Positions 1-8,929 of a stretch of DNA of 42,251 nucleotides are shown piece by piece; position 1 is the stretch's first letter, and each line of letters begins with the position of its first letter. The translations under genes were made by a program, and so were the position numbers. This DNA comes from CALAZP01 sp964410725 (GTDB lineage: Bacteria; Bacteroidota; Bacteroidia; Chitinophagales; Saprospiraceae). The DNA lies in the NCBI GenBank assembly GCA_964410725.1, contig CAYPID010000021.1:1-42251 (forward strand), read 5' to 3'. The notes under the pieces are model-generated. The model searched no databases. It was not told the DNA's origin and saw only the letters and a list, made by a program, of their open reading frames with translations.

Positions 1-90
1 TAGCTGGCCTTTTTGAGAAGTAACAGGGTTGGCTATTGCCGACAATAGGCCGGCTATTACACATATTTTCCAGAATAAAGGCTGTTTCAT
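1..90 (-). CDS. Secreted protein, N-terminal 30 residues only (cut by window edge)
   Basis: An ATG on the minus strand (bases 88-90 read CAT) opens a frame that runs without a stop off the left edge. The 30 visible residues begin MKQPLFWKICVIAGLLSAIA and look like a Sec signal peptide: a basic start, a hydrophobic core and small residues (S-A-I-A) before a polar stretch (NPVTSQKGQ). The mature protein is outside the window, so no function can be given. Upstream of the ATG lie about 200 bases without a gene. The reading rests only on the signal-peptide pattern and the open frame. Confidence 0.6.
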   Translation of the reverse strand, partial: MKQPLFWKICVIAGLLSAIANPVTSQKGQL

Positions 91-173
91 GTTTAGAATT
101 TAGTAACGTTCTGATAAAAATAAACTTATCTGTACAAATCCCACCTTCTCGATTGAAAAGAGACCTAAAATCT

Positions 174-207
174 CCTATCGCTGGTTTGATCCTATCGCTG
201 GTTTGAT
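174..207. repeat. 17-bp perfect tandem duplication
   Basis: The 17-mer cctatcgctggtttgat occurs twice in direct succession (174-190 and 191-207). It lies in the 203-base gap between the edge-truncated secreted-protein gene and the DUF2061 gene, about 85 bases upstream of the former's start. I see no other feature in this gap. It may be a replication-slippage duplication or a doubled regulator site; nothing in the sequence separates these. Confidence 0.85.
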
Positions 208-293
208 TTATTGCCCAGTCAATTGAACCTCCAGAGCACCTATTACCTTTCCTACTGAAATGAATATTTTCAGAATAAATATCAGGGGTACTT

Positions 294-674
294 TTACCTT
301 CGGTAAAATCGAAACCACAGTTTTTCGTGGAAATAGTACAAAATCATTTTGGTCAAGGTCTCGGCTCCACCGATTTGAAGACTAGCTAACCCTTCCCCCC
401 AAATTAAATACGCCAGCAAAATAGTACTCAACGTACCAACCATTCGCCAGGATACTGATTTGAGAACATGACGGCGATTTGGACGCTCGGCATAGTGTCC
501 ATGCCACACCCTTTCATGTGCGTAATATAAAAGCATCTTGACCACCGCATCTGCCATACCAATTTGCACCCCCGCGTCAAAGTTGCCCGTAATCAACCAA
601 GACAAAAGCAGGGTGTCCAATGTCCCTACCAGCCTCCAGGAAATCGTTTTGTACAGGTATATTTTTGTTTTCAA
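294..674 (-). CDS. DUF2061 family small membrane protein (tandem DUF2061)
   Basis: This 126-residue protein consists of two copies of one module, at about residues 1-58 and 68-126. Each copy has a K-x-x-S/T-W-R-x-V-G-T motif followed by a hydrophobic segment and a K-M-x-L-Y-Y-x-H-E element (ISWRLVGTLDTLL / KMLLYYAHE and VSWRMVGTLSTIL / KMILYYFHE). This is the DUF2061 signature, a family of predicted inner-membrane proteins of unknown biochemical role, sometimes found near sulfur-assimilation genes; none are near here. The start is TTG at 672-674: no ATG lies between it and the in-frame stop 18 bases upstream. The gene stands alone on the minus strand, 68 bases after the acetyltransferase gene, and could be its distal operon partner. 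Confidence 0.85.
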   Translation of the reverse strand: MKTKIYLYKTISWRLVGTLDTLLLSWLITGNFDAGVQIGMADAVVKMLLYYAHERVWHGHYAERPNRRHVLKSVSWRMVGTLSTILLAYLIWGEGLASLQIGGAETLTKMILYYFHEKLWFRFYRR

Positions 675-742
675 TGGTTGTTTAGATCTTATATTTACCA
701 GAGGTGATTAGGCGAAATCGATTAAAAGGGTAGGGGGTCAAA

Positions 743-1195
743 TTAATCATACCAGAAGAAGCGCTCCTTAGATTTAGAAACGCCACCAATCCTTTGATAA
801 AATTTAATGGCTCTTACATTGAAATCCGGTGTCTGCCACTGGATATGTGAACATTGCAATTGAGCCGCCGCATCCTTAATCTTATTCATCAATTCCAATC
901 CAATTCCTCGACCACGATAATTTTCTTTTAAATACAGACAATCCATATAAAGGTAATAGCTAGCATCCCACGTGGAAAATTGACGCGTATAGGTGGTGTA
1001 TCCTACTAAATTACCATCGTGTTCCACTACCAACGAGTACAAAGCAGGTTGTTCTGAAAATAAATATTTCTCCAAAATCTTTTGTTTGCCTCTAGCTTGA
1101 TATTCAGACCGCTCATAGGCAGCATGTAAACTACACAATTCAACCAGATCATTCAAATCCTCTTGGACCACCGGCCTAATATGGGGTAAAGACAT
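743..1195 (-). CDS. GNAT family N-acetyltransferase
   Basis: This 150-residue protein has the single-domain GNAT length. The acetyl-CoA pyrophosphate-binding motif A is clear at about residues 88-105: a beta strand (CLYLKENY) and then R-G-R-G-I-G at 94-99 leading into a helix. The C-terminal motif B region has N-x-x-A-I-K-F-Y-Q-R-I-G, the usual strand-helix with the conserved Tyr. It should transfer an acetyl group from acetyl-CoA to an amine in the cytoplasm, but the acceptor (antibiotic, polyamine, protein or small molecule) cannot be told from sequence. The start is ATG at 1193-1195. The DUF2061 gene follows on the same strand. Confidence 0.9.
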   Translation of the reverse strand: MSLPHIRPVVQEDLNDLVELCSLHAAYERSEYQARGKQKILEKYLFSEQPALYSLVVEHDGNLVGYTTYTRQFSTWDASYYLYMDCLYLKENYRGRGIGLELMNKIKDAAAQLQCSHIQWQTPDFNVRAIKFYQRIGGVSKSKERFFWYD

Positions 1196-1266
1196 AATGC
1201 TATTTTTTAATCTATGAAATTAAAGTTTAAGTATGATTTAAAGGAATGAATTTTTATTTTTAATTA

Positions 1267-1773
1267 ATGAATAGTGAATTGGTTCAAATGCTGTCCCAAC
1301 GTCGCCCCAAGAATGCGCTACTTGAATATTGTACCCATTGGAATTGCTGGGAGGACTTAGTCCCCATTGCTTTTTGCGATGATAAGAATTTGGCCTGGCG
1401 GGCTATTTGGTTGTTGACCTTTCTCTCTGAAAAAGAACTTTCAGAATTGGAAATAAATCCTCTTGAATTGATGCATAAGGCTCGTACACAAGGGGGATCT
1501 TTTCAAAGAGAAGTATTCAAATTATTAGAAAAATTATCCTTAACTGAAGAATTCTATGGGTATTATATGGAATGGGCTATTGAGGAGTGGTGTCAATTGA
1601 AGAATCCATCTTCCGTCAGAATTGCTGCCCTTCGTGCAATGGTCAGGGTAGGCCAACATTATCCCGAGCTTTTACCAGAAATAAAAGAATTGGGTCACAA
1701 AGAATGGTTAGAGGGTTTGAGTCCAGCTATTGGCCAACAAGCACAAAAGATTTTTACCGGGATTAGATTTTAA
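1267..1773 (+). CDS. Hypothetical HEAT-like helical repeat protein
   Basis: This 168-residue protein has no signal peptide or membrane segment and is predicted cytoplasmic. I do not recognise a named family. It reads as paired amphipathic helices of the HEAT/ARM type: about 30-60 (AIWLLTFLSE), 80-95 (QREVFKLLEKL) and 115-135 (SVRIAALRAMVRVGQ), the last with the V-R-x-x-A-L-R-A helix typical of HEAT units. It is rich in Trp and Glu. The ATG at 1267 follows an AT-rich leader. The GNAT gene diverges from it with 71 bases between the start codons, and the tRNA-Ser terminator lies downstream. A protein-binding scaffold role is a guess from the fold only. Confidence 0.7.
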   Translation: MNSELVQMLSQRRPKNALLEYCTHWNCWEDLVPIAFCDDKNLAWRAIWLLTFLSEKELSELEINPLELMHKARTQGGSFQREVFKLLEKLSLTEEFYGYYMEWAIEEWCQLKNPSSVRIAALRAMVRVGQHYPELLPEIKELGHKEWLEGLSPAIGQQAQKIFTGIRF

Positions 1774-1905
1774 TTCTAAAACCATTTGAAAATCCTAGAA
1801 ATATGAGTAATTCTATAATTTAAATGGTCCATAATATTAGAACTAGCTATTTTGAAACATATACAGTCTTACATGGTGGAATGTCGGTTGAATAATTAAT
1901 GAGGT

Positions 1906-1940
1906 AAAAAAAAAACCCGAAACTTCTGTCTCGGGCTTTT
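1906..1940 (-). terminator. Rho-independent terminator after tRNA-Ser (probably bidirectional)
   Basis: Bases 1916-1920 (cccga) pair with 1931-1935 (tcggg), and the stem can be extended by A/T pairs. On the plus strand ten A residues (1906-1915) precede the stem, giving a T tract on the minus strand just downstream of the tRNA-Ser 3' end. Four T residues follow the stem on the plus strand, so it could also stop transcription from the HEAT-like gene. Confidence 0.75.
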
Positions 1941-1951
1941 TAACTTTTAAG

Positions 1952-2042
<91 letters not shown>

Positions 2043-2060
2043 GGCTGCGTATTGAGGATG

Positions 2061-2093
2061 CAAATATACATTTTCTTTAAAATTTTTTACAAA
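2061..2093 (-). promoter_or_regulatory. Bacteroidota-type promoter of tRNA-Ser
   Basis: Read on the minus strand, TTTG (plus 2090-2093, CAAA) is followed by 21 bases and then TATATTTG (plus 2061-2068), which continues with C. This matches the phylum's -33 TTTG / -7 TAnnTTTG pattern. The predicted start of transcription is about 10 bases before the mature tRNA 5' end at 2042. It is the clearest promoter in the window and a useful reference for the weaker ones. Confidence 0.7.
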
Positions 2094-2178
2094 AAATTCA
2101 TTTTCCCCAAAAATTAGGTAGTTCATCGGCTTATTATTATTTTACCTAACGGATTAATCAACTTTACAAACAAGGACT

Positions 2179-3774
2179 ATGAATTTTTCTACTTTAGACT
2201 ACACCATATTTTTCGTCTACCTAGCAGGAATGATTGGATTTGGAATCTGGATTTCTACTCGAAAAAAAGAAGGTCCTGAAACCTCCCAAGATTATTTCCT
2301 AGCTTCCAAAGCATTGCCGTGGTGGGCAGTAGGAGGGTCCTTGATTGCATCCAATATCTCCGCAGAACAATTCATCGGAATGTCAGGTTCGGGCTATGTG
2401 GTAGGAATGGCTATCGCCGCTTATGAAATTATGGCAGCAGTAACCCTATTAGTTGTCGCCAAATTCTTCTTGCCCGTTTTCCTTCAGAAAGGCATTTCTA
2501 CTATGCCTCAATTTCTCGAACAAAGATTTGATAAGCGGGTCAAGACCGGATTAGCCGTATTCTGGGTCCTTCTTTTCGTTTTTGTCAATATTACCACGGT
2601 ACTGTACTTGGGGGGATTGGCTATTGAAACCATCACTGGTTTTCCGCTGGTCTTAGGGGTCATTGGCCTAGCCATTTATTCTTCTTCCTTTTCCATATTC
2701 GGCGGCCTCAAAGGGGTGGTTTGGACCGATGTCATTCAAGTAACCGTTTTAATGTTGGGTGGTTTTTTAGCCAGTTACTTGGTTTTGAATGCATTAGGGG
2801 GAAGTTTCTTGGGCGGATTAGAAGAACTCTATTCTAAGGCTCCTGAAAAATTCGATATGATCCTAGAAAAAGGGCATCCAGAATATATCAATTTGCCTGG
2901 AATAAGTGTATTAATAGGAGGTATGTGGATTGCCAATTTATACTACTGGGGAAACAACCAGTACATCATACAACGCTCATTAGCAGCTAAATCCCTCAAA
3001 GAAGCCCAAAAAGGAACCGCTTTTGCAGCACTCATGAAAATGGTCCTTCCCATTGTGGTGGTAATTCCCGGAATTGCTGCATATGTATTGGGTGCTGACC
3101 TGGATAAACCCGATCAAGCTTATCCCTGGGTGCTTTCAAATTACGTTACCGTCGGTTTCAAAGGTTTGGCATTCGCCGCCTTGGTAGCCGCTATTGGTTC
3201 ATCCCTTAGCTCAATGGTCAACAGCGCCTCTACCATATTTACCCTCGATATCTACAAGCCAGTCATCTTTGGCGAAATTTCGGAGAAAGAAGAAGACGCC
3301 TCTTTCATCGGCAAAAAAGAAAATAAATTGGTTCGCGTAGGTAAAATTGCTTCGGCAGTAGCCCTGCTCATTGGTGTGGTACTCGCTCCTTTCTTGGGAA
3401 ATTTAGATCAGGCATTCCAATACATCCAAGAATATACAGGTTTTATCAGCCCAGGTGTAGTGGCCATTTTCTTATTCGGTATGTTCTGGAAAAGAACGTC
3501 AGCAGATGCAGCCCTTACAGTAGTCATTCTGGCAATACCATTTTCTGCAGGTATTAAATTATTTTTCCCGGATTTTCCTTTCATCGATAGAATGGGCCTA
3601 TGCTTCTTATTACTCAGCGCCATCCTTATTGGAATTTCTCTGTTTCAAAACAAAAAAGACGATCAAAACGCAATTAGTATCCACCCTTCTTCGTTTAGAA
3701 CCGAAAGCGTTTTCAATGTAATCAGCCTAATCGTTATTGGCTTATTGGCAGTGATTTACGCTGTTTTTTGGTAA
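2179..3774 (+). CDS. Sodium/solute symporter, SSS family, SGLT-like
   Basis: This 531-residue polytopic membrane protein should couple Na+ entry to import of a solute. It resembles the Vibrio sodium/galactose transporter branch: ASNISAEQFIGMSGSGY at 57-73 (first core helix), an YYWGNNQYIIQR segment near 255-266 that in vSGLT contains the sugar-gating Tyr, and G-S-S-L-S-S-M-x-N-S-A-S-T-I-F-T near 340-355 with the serines of the Na2 site. Length and about 14 hydrophobic segments fit the family. The substrate is most likely a sugar or inositol, but this is inference because no sugar enzymes are adjacent. The ATG at 2179 lies 10 bases after CTTTACAA. An interrupted 7-bp inverted repeat (TTAGGTA 2114-2120, TACCTAA 2143-2149) upstream could be an operator. 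Confidence 0.93.
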   Translation: MNFSTLDYTIFFVYLAGMIGFGIWISTRKKEGPETSQDYFLASKALPWWAVGGSLIASNISAEQFIGMSGSGYVVGMAIAAYEIMAAVTLLVVAKFFLPVFLQKGISTMPQFLEQRFDKRVKTGLAVFWVLLFVFVNITTVLYLGGLAIETITGFPLVLGVIGLAIYSSSFSIFGGLKGVVWTDVIQVTVLMLGGFLASYLVLNALGGSFLGGLEELYSKAPEKFDMILEKGHPEYINLPGISVLIGGMWIANLYYWGNNQYIIQRSLAAKSLKEAQKGTAFAALMKMVLPIVVVIPGIAAYVLGADLDKPDQAYPWVLSNYVTVGFKGLAFAALVAAIGSSLSSMVNSASTIFTLDIYKPVIFGEISEKEEDASFIGKKENKLVRVGKIASAVALLIGVVLAPFLGNLDQAFQYIQEYTGFISPGVVAIFLFGMFWKRTSADAALTVVILAIPFSAGIKLFFPDFPFIDRMGLCFLLLSAILIGISLFQNKKDDQNAISIHPSSFRTESVFNVISLIVIGLLAVIYAVFW

Positions 3775-3828
3775 ACCAAACGAATGATAACAACAAGCGT
3801 TTTTTGAACTAAAATATCCCTTAAACTT

Positions 3829-3854
3829 TACAAGTCTTTGTTAAAAGACTTGTA
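3829..3854. repeat. 11-bp perfect inverted repeat with 4-base loop
   Basis: Bases 3829-3839 (tacaagtcttt) are the exact reverse complement of 3844-3854 (aaagacttgta), separated by gtta. The hairpin lies 54 bases after the symporter stop and 53 bases before the giant secreted protein's ATG. No T tract follows, so it is not a textbook terminator. It could be an operator for the downstream gene or an mRNA hairpin. Confidence 0.7.
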
Positions 3855-3907
3855 TCTGTTGTCGCTGTAACGAAAAGTTCAGGGCAATGGTATATTAACA
3901 AACAGGT

Positions 3908-6900
3908 ATGCTAAGGTATCCGTCATTTAGGTGTTTTGCAACGGTTTTGTTTCTAGTTATTTCAACGATTTCCCTTTCCGCACAGTTAATTGGAGATTGT
4001 ATTGGTGCACAGGTAATCTGCTCAGATGCTACTTTTGAGGCCAATCCCTTTAATGCGGGAGTCGTTAATGATTTTAGAAACCCCAATAACGATAAGGGGT
4101 GTTTGCAAAGTGGGGAAAGCAATGAAGGCGCTTGGTACTATTTTGAGTTGCGAAAAGATATGCCGCTTAACTTGGGTTCCTTGGAATTTACCATTACCCC
4201 CATTCCAGTTCCTGGTTATGATTTAGTGGATTACGATTTTGCCATTTATGGCGCTGACCTCCAATGTGATAGTTTAGGAAGCCCCGTTCGCTGTTCTTAT
4301 TCTTCCCAATATGTCAGTGTACAGACCGGCCTAAAGGCGGGCTATACTCAAACTTCCCAGGGATGGTTAGATGCCAATAATCAATATACCGATGGATTTG
4401 TTGCTCCTTTGAACGTTTTACCTGGGGAGGGATTCTACCTTTTTATTGATTATTTTACCACCAGTACTCAATCAGGCGGATTCCAACTAGAGTGGGGTGG
4501 ACCAGCTGCTCCTTATCTGAACTGCATCGCTAATCCCAATTGTGAAACGGTAGCAGTAGAAATTTCTAGTCCACCTGAAATTTGTCAAAGAAGCGGTGCT
4601 ATTCCCCTCACCGCTGACTTTATCCAGTTTGCCAATACTCCCACAGTTCTTTGGTCAGGAGATGCCACTTCTAATTCCTGGATTCAAGATCCTAATTCCC
4701 CGAATGCTGAATTGCTCATTCCCGATTTGTTTACCGGCCAATTTGAAATCTACCTAGAAGCTAATGAGGGGACCTGCATGGATCGTGATACCCTTTTATT
4801 CACGGTGACCCCAGCCCCTGAATTAATGCTGAATGGCCCAACTGCCATTTGTCCAGATTCTTCGGTCACGCTACAGGCCACGCAAGGATACGACCAGTAT
4901 ATTTGGAATGGAATTAATCGCAGTAACCAGTATACTACCAGTAAAGAAGAGGAAATTACATTAATAGCGAGGACCCTAAAAGGTTGTACTGATACGATTA
5001 ATTTTTCAACCTTTCAAAGGCTTTCGCCTGATAGTTTGATTGTTGGTAATCCTTATTATTGCGAAGGTCAGGCTTCTTTTTTAACCCTTCCTTCAAATAT
5101 TCAATCTGCTTTGTGGTCCACTGGAGCTACTACCTTGAATTTGAATATCGGAATAGACACCACCATTTCAGTACAAGCAACCGATATTTATGGATGTTCC
5201 TTTACGGATAGTATTGTGCTAAGTGGCCGACCATTACCTGATCCGGGTTTGCCTTCCAACGCTTCAATTTGCGGGAATGACTCTATTACATTAGAAGGAC
5301 AACCGGGTTTTGATGCCTATCTATGGCTTAATGGCTCTGTCGATTCTATTTTCAAGACCAATACCCAGGGGCTATATATCCTTGAAGTAGTGGATAGTAA
5401 TGGCTGCTCAGGAATTGATTCCATTAGAGTAGTTTCTAATCCACTGCCCCAACCGATGATTACTCCATTAAATCAGTTTTGTCAAGGAGATTCCCAGAAT
5501 TTGGTGCTCAATCAAACCTATGATACTTATTTGTGGTCGTTAGATAGTATGACTACCTCCTCTATTTCCATATCACAACCTGGGAATTATAGTGTAGAAG
5601 TGGTGGATTCCAATGGGTGTGTAGGCGCTGCTTCTTATACTCCTAATATATTACCCGCACCTAACTTAACTATTTATGGCATTCCTTCATTCTGTGTGGG
5701 AAGTGCTACGACTTTAACCGCATCGCCAGGTCTAACCAATTATGTTTGGTCTAATGGGGCTACTACCACTTCGATTAATATAGCAGTGGATACTTTAATT
5801 TCGCTGAAAGCTCAGGGCGCTAATGGTTGCTTTGGATATGCAGAAATTGAGGTGCGGGAAACGGCTGCAAAAGCACCTTTCATTTTAGGAGATACTGTCG
5901 TCTGCGATGGTTCTTCCGTTACACTGGATGCAGGGCCATACTTTACTTCATACGATTGGGATGGTATGGGGAGTAACCAAACTTTAGAAGTCAATCAGGC
6001 CGGAACTTATGGGATTTCAGTGAGCGACACCTCTGGCTGTACCGCCAGGGATTCAATAACGATTCAAATGGTTAGCCCTATTAAGCCTCAAATTAATGGA
6101 CTGGATACCATTTGTCCAGGAGTCAATACTCAGCTCAGAGTTGGAAACACATCAGGTAATTTTATTTCTTTTTTATGGTCATCTGGAGACACCCTCGATT
6201 TGATTACCATTGACAGTGGAGGAATTTATGTGGTTGAAGTAATGGATATTGAAGGTTGTACCAGTCAAGATACTTTTGCTGTTTGGGAAGATTCCCCTCC
6301 AGTATTTTCCATTACCGGCAACCCCTATTTTTGTCCAGGTGATTCCACCACCTTAGGAATTAATACGCCTGCACAGTCCTATTTGTGGGTGGTGGATTCG
6401 CTCCAAATCCCCGATCCTACTGTCACTATCAAAAATGCCAGTACCATAGGGGTGATTGTCACTGCTGCCAATTCTTGTACAGCATCCCAAGAAATAGAGA
6501 TTATAGCCCGACCTAATCCCAGTTTTAATTTTGAAGGGCCTGCTGGAATTTGCCCTGGCGATTCTATAACGGTATCGACTAATGATCGTTTTTCTACCTA
6601 TCTGTGGTCTAATCAAACTACTGATTCTACCATTATTATTGATCATACCGATACCCTCCAACTCACTGTGGTTGATTCCTTTGGGTGCAGCACTACCCGG
6701 GATACGGTGTTTGACTTTTATCCCATCCAACAAGTAGAGGTCATAGGGGATAGTTCCATCTGTCAGGGTGCTAATGCTATTTTTACTGTACCTGATTTCT
6801 TTGAAGATGTGGTGTGGAACTACAGTGCCGCTGGAGATTCATTTATCTCAAATATTCAAGATACCATAAAGGTAAGCGCTATTGATACCAATGGTTGTGC

Positions 6901-8929
6901 AGCTTTGGGTCAAATCTATTTAGAGGTATTGCCTTTACCTGTTATTCAGATAGATGGAGATACTACTTTTTGTGAGGGAGAATCCACTACCTTAAAGATT
7001 CATTCTCCTTACCCGGAAGTCTATTGGTCATTTGGTGGAATCATTGATTCTGCCACTTTTTCTCAACCCTATGCTGGATATATAGAAGTAGCAGATACTA
7101 ATTCCTGTAGGAATACGCGTACATTCCAAGTGGTGGAAATTCCCAGACCTGTTGCACTAGCTGGTCCTGACCAATATATCAGTTGTGGACAAAGCCAAGT
7201 CACCCTAAATGGCTCTACTACCAGCTCCTCTGCTGTTCTATTAGAGTGGTCTTCCAATAGATTTTCAAATCCCAAATTGGGACCTTCGATTACCGTCTCC
7301 GATTCAGGCACTTATGTTTTGATTGCCGTGGATTCTCTATATGGCTGTAGTTCAAATCCCGATTACGCCTATGTGTACAACGCTCAATATACTCCTGCTA
7401 TTGACATACAAATGACAGATACTTTGGATTGTAATCAAACTTCTATTTTGATAGATGGTAGCCAATCTGAGCAAAACAAATATCTGTCTTATGAATGGTA
7501 TGACAATCAGGGAACTCGATTAAATACCCAGAATACCTTTGAATATACTGTAACGGAACCCGGTGATTATACTTTTAAGATAGTGGATACCCGATTCAAT
7601 TGTCAAGCCGATACCACCTTTAATGTTCCCTCTAATGTTCAATACCCGTCTATTGATGCTGGTCCCGACCAATGGCTAAATTGTATCGTCAGCGCCGTTG
7701 ACTTAAAAGCTTCCTTGGATCCCTCTACTTCCAACCTTTCTTATGGTTGGTTGGATAGTTTATCCAGGCCTATTGGTAACCCTAATGATTCTAACTTAGT
7801 AGTCAGACAGATGGGGACTTATTACTTTTTAGCATTTAACCAAGATAATGGATGCACTTCAGTGGATACTGTTCGCGTTGGTCTTTCCATTCAACCTCCT
7901 TTGGCTGAGGCAGGGGTGGATCAATTTTTATTTTGCGCTCAACCCAGCGCTGTATTGGGAGATTCTAGCACCTCTGAAGGACCTGATATTATTTACGAAT
8001 GGGTGAACGCCAGTGGAACTTTTACCTCTTATCAAAAAAATATCACAGTACGAGATTCGGGTACCTTTTACCTTAAGGTAACTAATATCTTTAATCAATG
8101 CACCAGCTATGACTCCGTAGAAGTCAGCCTCCTTAGCAATACCCTTCAGAATATAGAGTGGGAGGGAATTAGTACCACTTGTGAAGGAAGTGGGGATGGC
8201 TATGCCCAACTACTGAATATCCAAGGGGGAATCCCGCCTTATTCCCATTCTTTAAATGGGGGGACTTTTACTACCGCTCAAGTATTTGATCAACTAAGTG
8301 GAGGTGCCTACCAAGTAGTTACCAAAGATTCTTTAGGTTGTAATTATTCCTCTGGATTTACCATTCCCGAAGGCAACAATCTTCAAGTTTCCCTTGGGCC
8401 AGATCGAATTATTGAATTAGGCGATTCTATTCAAATTACGGGAAGGGTCAATATCAACCCTACTGATATCACGGCGATTGTTTGGAATAATGCTGGCCCT
8501 TCCTCCTGTACGGGAACGGGCTGTTTGAGTTTACACGAATCTCCGTTTCAGGATACCCGATATACCATTGAAGTTATGGATAGCAACGGTTGCATAGCCT
8601 ATGATGAAATTTTAGTTCAGGTGGTTGCCAATACTGGGCTATTCATCCCCAATGCCTTTTCTCCTAATGGAGATGGGTTGAACGATATTTTCCTGATTAT
8701 GGGAAAAACAACTGGTTTGAAAACCATTGCTGATTTCAGTATTTACACCAGATGGGGGGAAAAAGTGTTCCAAGTGCAAAATTTCCTACCCAATGATTCT
8801 GCATACGGTTGGGACGGCACCTTCAGAAATCAACCCCTCAATCCTCAAGTTTTGGTCTATCAAGTTAAAGTGGAAAAAATAGACGGCTCTATCGAATATT
8901 TAGAAGGAGGGGTCACCTTAATGCGTTAA
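3908..8929 (+). CDS. Giant secreted repeat protein with CHU_C / T9SS type B sorting domain
   Basis: This 1673-residue exported protein has a signal peptide at 1-25 (ending S-L-S-A-Q). About residues 26-300 hold an N-terminal region starting with paired cysteines (GDCIGAQVICSD) common in such proteins. From about 306 to 1080 there are eleven Ig/PKD-like modules of about 70 residues, each with an early C-x-G-[DS] turn, an Y-x-W-S core and a closing V-x-D-x-x-G-C. About 1083-1410 holds four modules of another type, mostly opening A-G-x-D-Q. An SprB-like repeat follows (about 1415-1490), then one more PKD-like module, and from 1577 the gliding-motility C-terminal domain (IPNAFSPNGDGLND ... WDGTFRNQPL ... 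YQVKV). Such domains send proteins through the type IX system to the cell surface or medium, where this is probably an adhesin. No catalytic domain is visible. Confidence 0.93.
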   Translation: MLRYPSFRCFATVLFLVISTISLSAQLIGDCIGAQVICSDATFEANPFNAGVVNDFRNPNNDKGCLQSGESNEGAWYYFELRKDMPLNLGSLEFTITPIPVPGYDLVDYDFAIYGADLQCDSLGSPVRCSYSSQYVSVQTGLKAGYTQTSQGWLDANNQYTDGFVAPLNVLPGEGFYLFIDYFTTSTQSGGFQLEWGGPAAPYLNCIANPNCETVAVEISSPPEICQRSGAIPLTADFIQFANTPTVLWSGDATSNSWIQDPNSPNAELLIPDLFTGQFEIYLEANEGTCMDRDTLLFTVTPAPELMLNGPTAICPDSSVTLQATQGYDQYIWNGINRSNQYTTSKEEEITLIARTLKGCTDTINFSTFQRLSPDSLIVGNPYYCEGQASFLTLPSNIQSALWSTGATTLNLNIGIDTTISVQATDIYGCSFTDSIVLSGRPLPDPGLPSNASICGNDSITLEGQPGFDAYLWLNGSVDSIFKTNTQGLYILEVVDSNGCSGIDSIRVVSNPLPQPMITPLNQFCQGDSQNLVLNQTYDTYLWSLDSMTTSSISISQPGNYSVEVVDSNGCVGAASYTPNILPAPNLTIYGIPSFCVGSATTLTASPGLTNYVWSNGATTTSINIAVDTLISLKAQGANGCFGYAEIEVRETAAKAPFILGDTVVCDGSSVTLDAGPYFTSYDWDGMGSNQTLEVNQAGTYGISVSDTSGCTARDSITIQMVSPIKPQINGLDTICPGVNTQLRVGNTSGNFISFLWSSGDTLDLITIDSGGIYVVEVMDIEGCTSQDTFAVWEDSPPVFSITGNPYFCPGDSTTLGINTPAQSYLWVVDSLQIPDPTVTIKNASTIGVIVTAANSCTASQEIEIIARPNPSFNFEGPAGICPGDSITVSTNDRFSTYLWSNQTTDSTIIIDHTDTLQLTVVDSFGCSTTRDTVFDFYPIQQVEVIGDSSICQGANAIFTVPDFFEDVVWNYSAAGDSFISNIQDTIKVSAIDTNGCAALGQIYLEVLPLPVIQIDGDTTFCEGESTTLKIHSPYPEVYWSFGGIIDSATFSQPYAGYIEVADTNSCRNTRTFQVVEIPRPVALAGPDQYISCGQSQVTLNGSTTSSSAVLLEWSSNRFSNPKLGPSITVSDSGTYVLIAVDSLYGCSSNPDYAYVYNAQYTPAIDIQMTDTLDCNQTSILIDGSQSEQNKYLSYEWYDNQGTRLNTQNTFEYTVTEPGDYTFKIVDTRFNCQADTTFNVPSNVQYPSIDAGPDQWLNCIVSAVDLKASLDPSTSNLSYGWLDSLSRPIGNPNDSNLVVRQMGTYYFLAFNQDNGCTSVDTVRVGLSIQPPLAEAGVDQFLFCAQPSAVLGDSSTSEGPDIIYEWVNASGTFTSYQKNITVRDSGTFYLKVTNIFNQCTSYDSVEVSLLSNTLQNIEWEGISTTCEGSGDGYAQLLNIQGGIPPYSHSLNGGTFTTAQVFDQLSGGAYQVVTKDSLGCNYSSGFTIPEGNNLQVSLGPDRIIELGDSIQITGRVNINPTDITAIVWNNAGPSSCTGTGCLSLHESPFQDTRYTIEVMDSNGCIAYDEILVQVVANTGLFIPNAFSPNGDGLNDIFLIMGKTTGLKTIADFSIYTRWGEKVFQVQNFLPNDSAYGWDGTFRNQPLNPQVLVYQVKVEKIDGSIEYLEGGVTLMR

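Noticed and set aside
6353..6733. Open frames on the minus strand inside the giant secreted protein (also 7069-7311 and 7928-8209)
   Set aside because: They lie wholly inside a strongly supported plus-strand gene, recur because of its repeated codon pattern, and show no family motif.
4826..8150. The periodic pattern in the giant secreted protein gene as a CRISPR-like or DNA-level repeat array
   Set aside because: The repeats are conserved only as protein modules of about 70 residues; the DNA copies are highly diverged and coding throughout.
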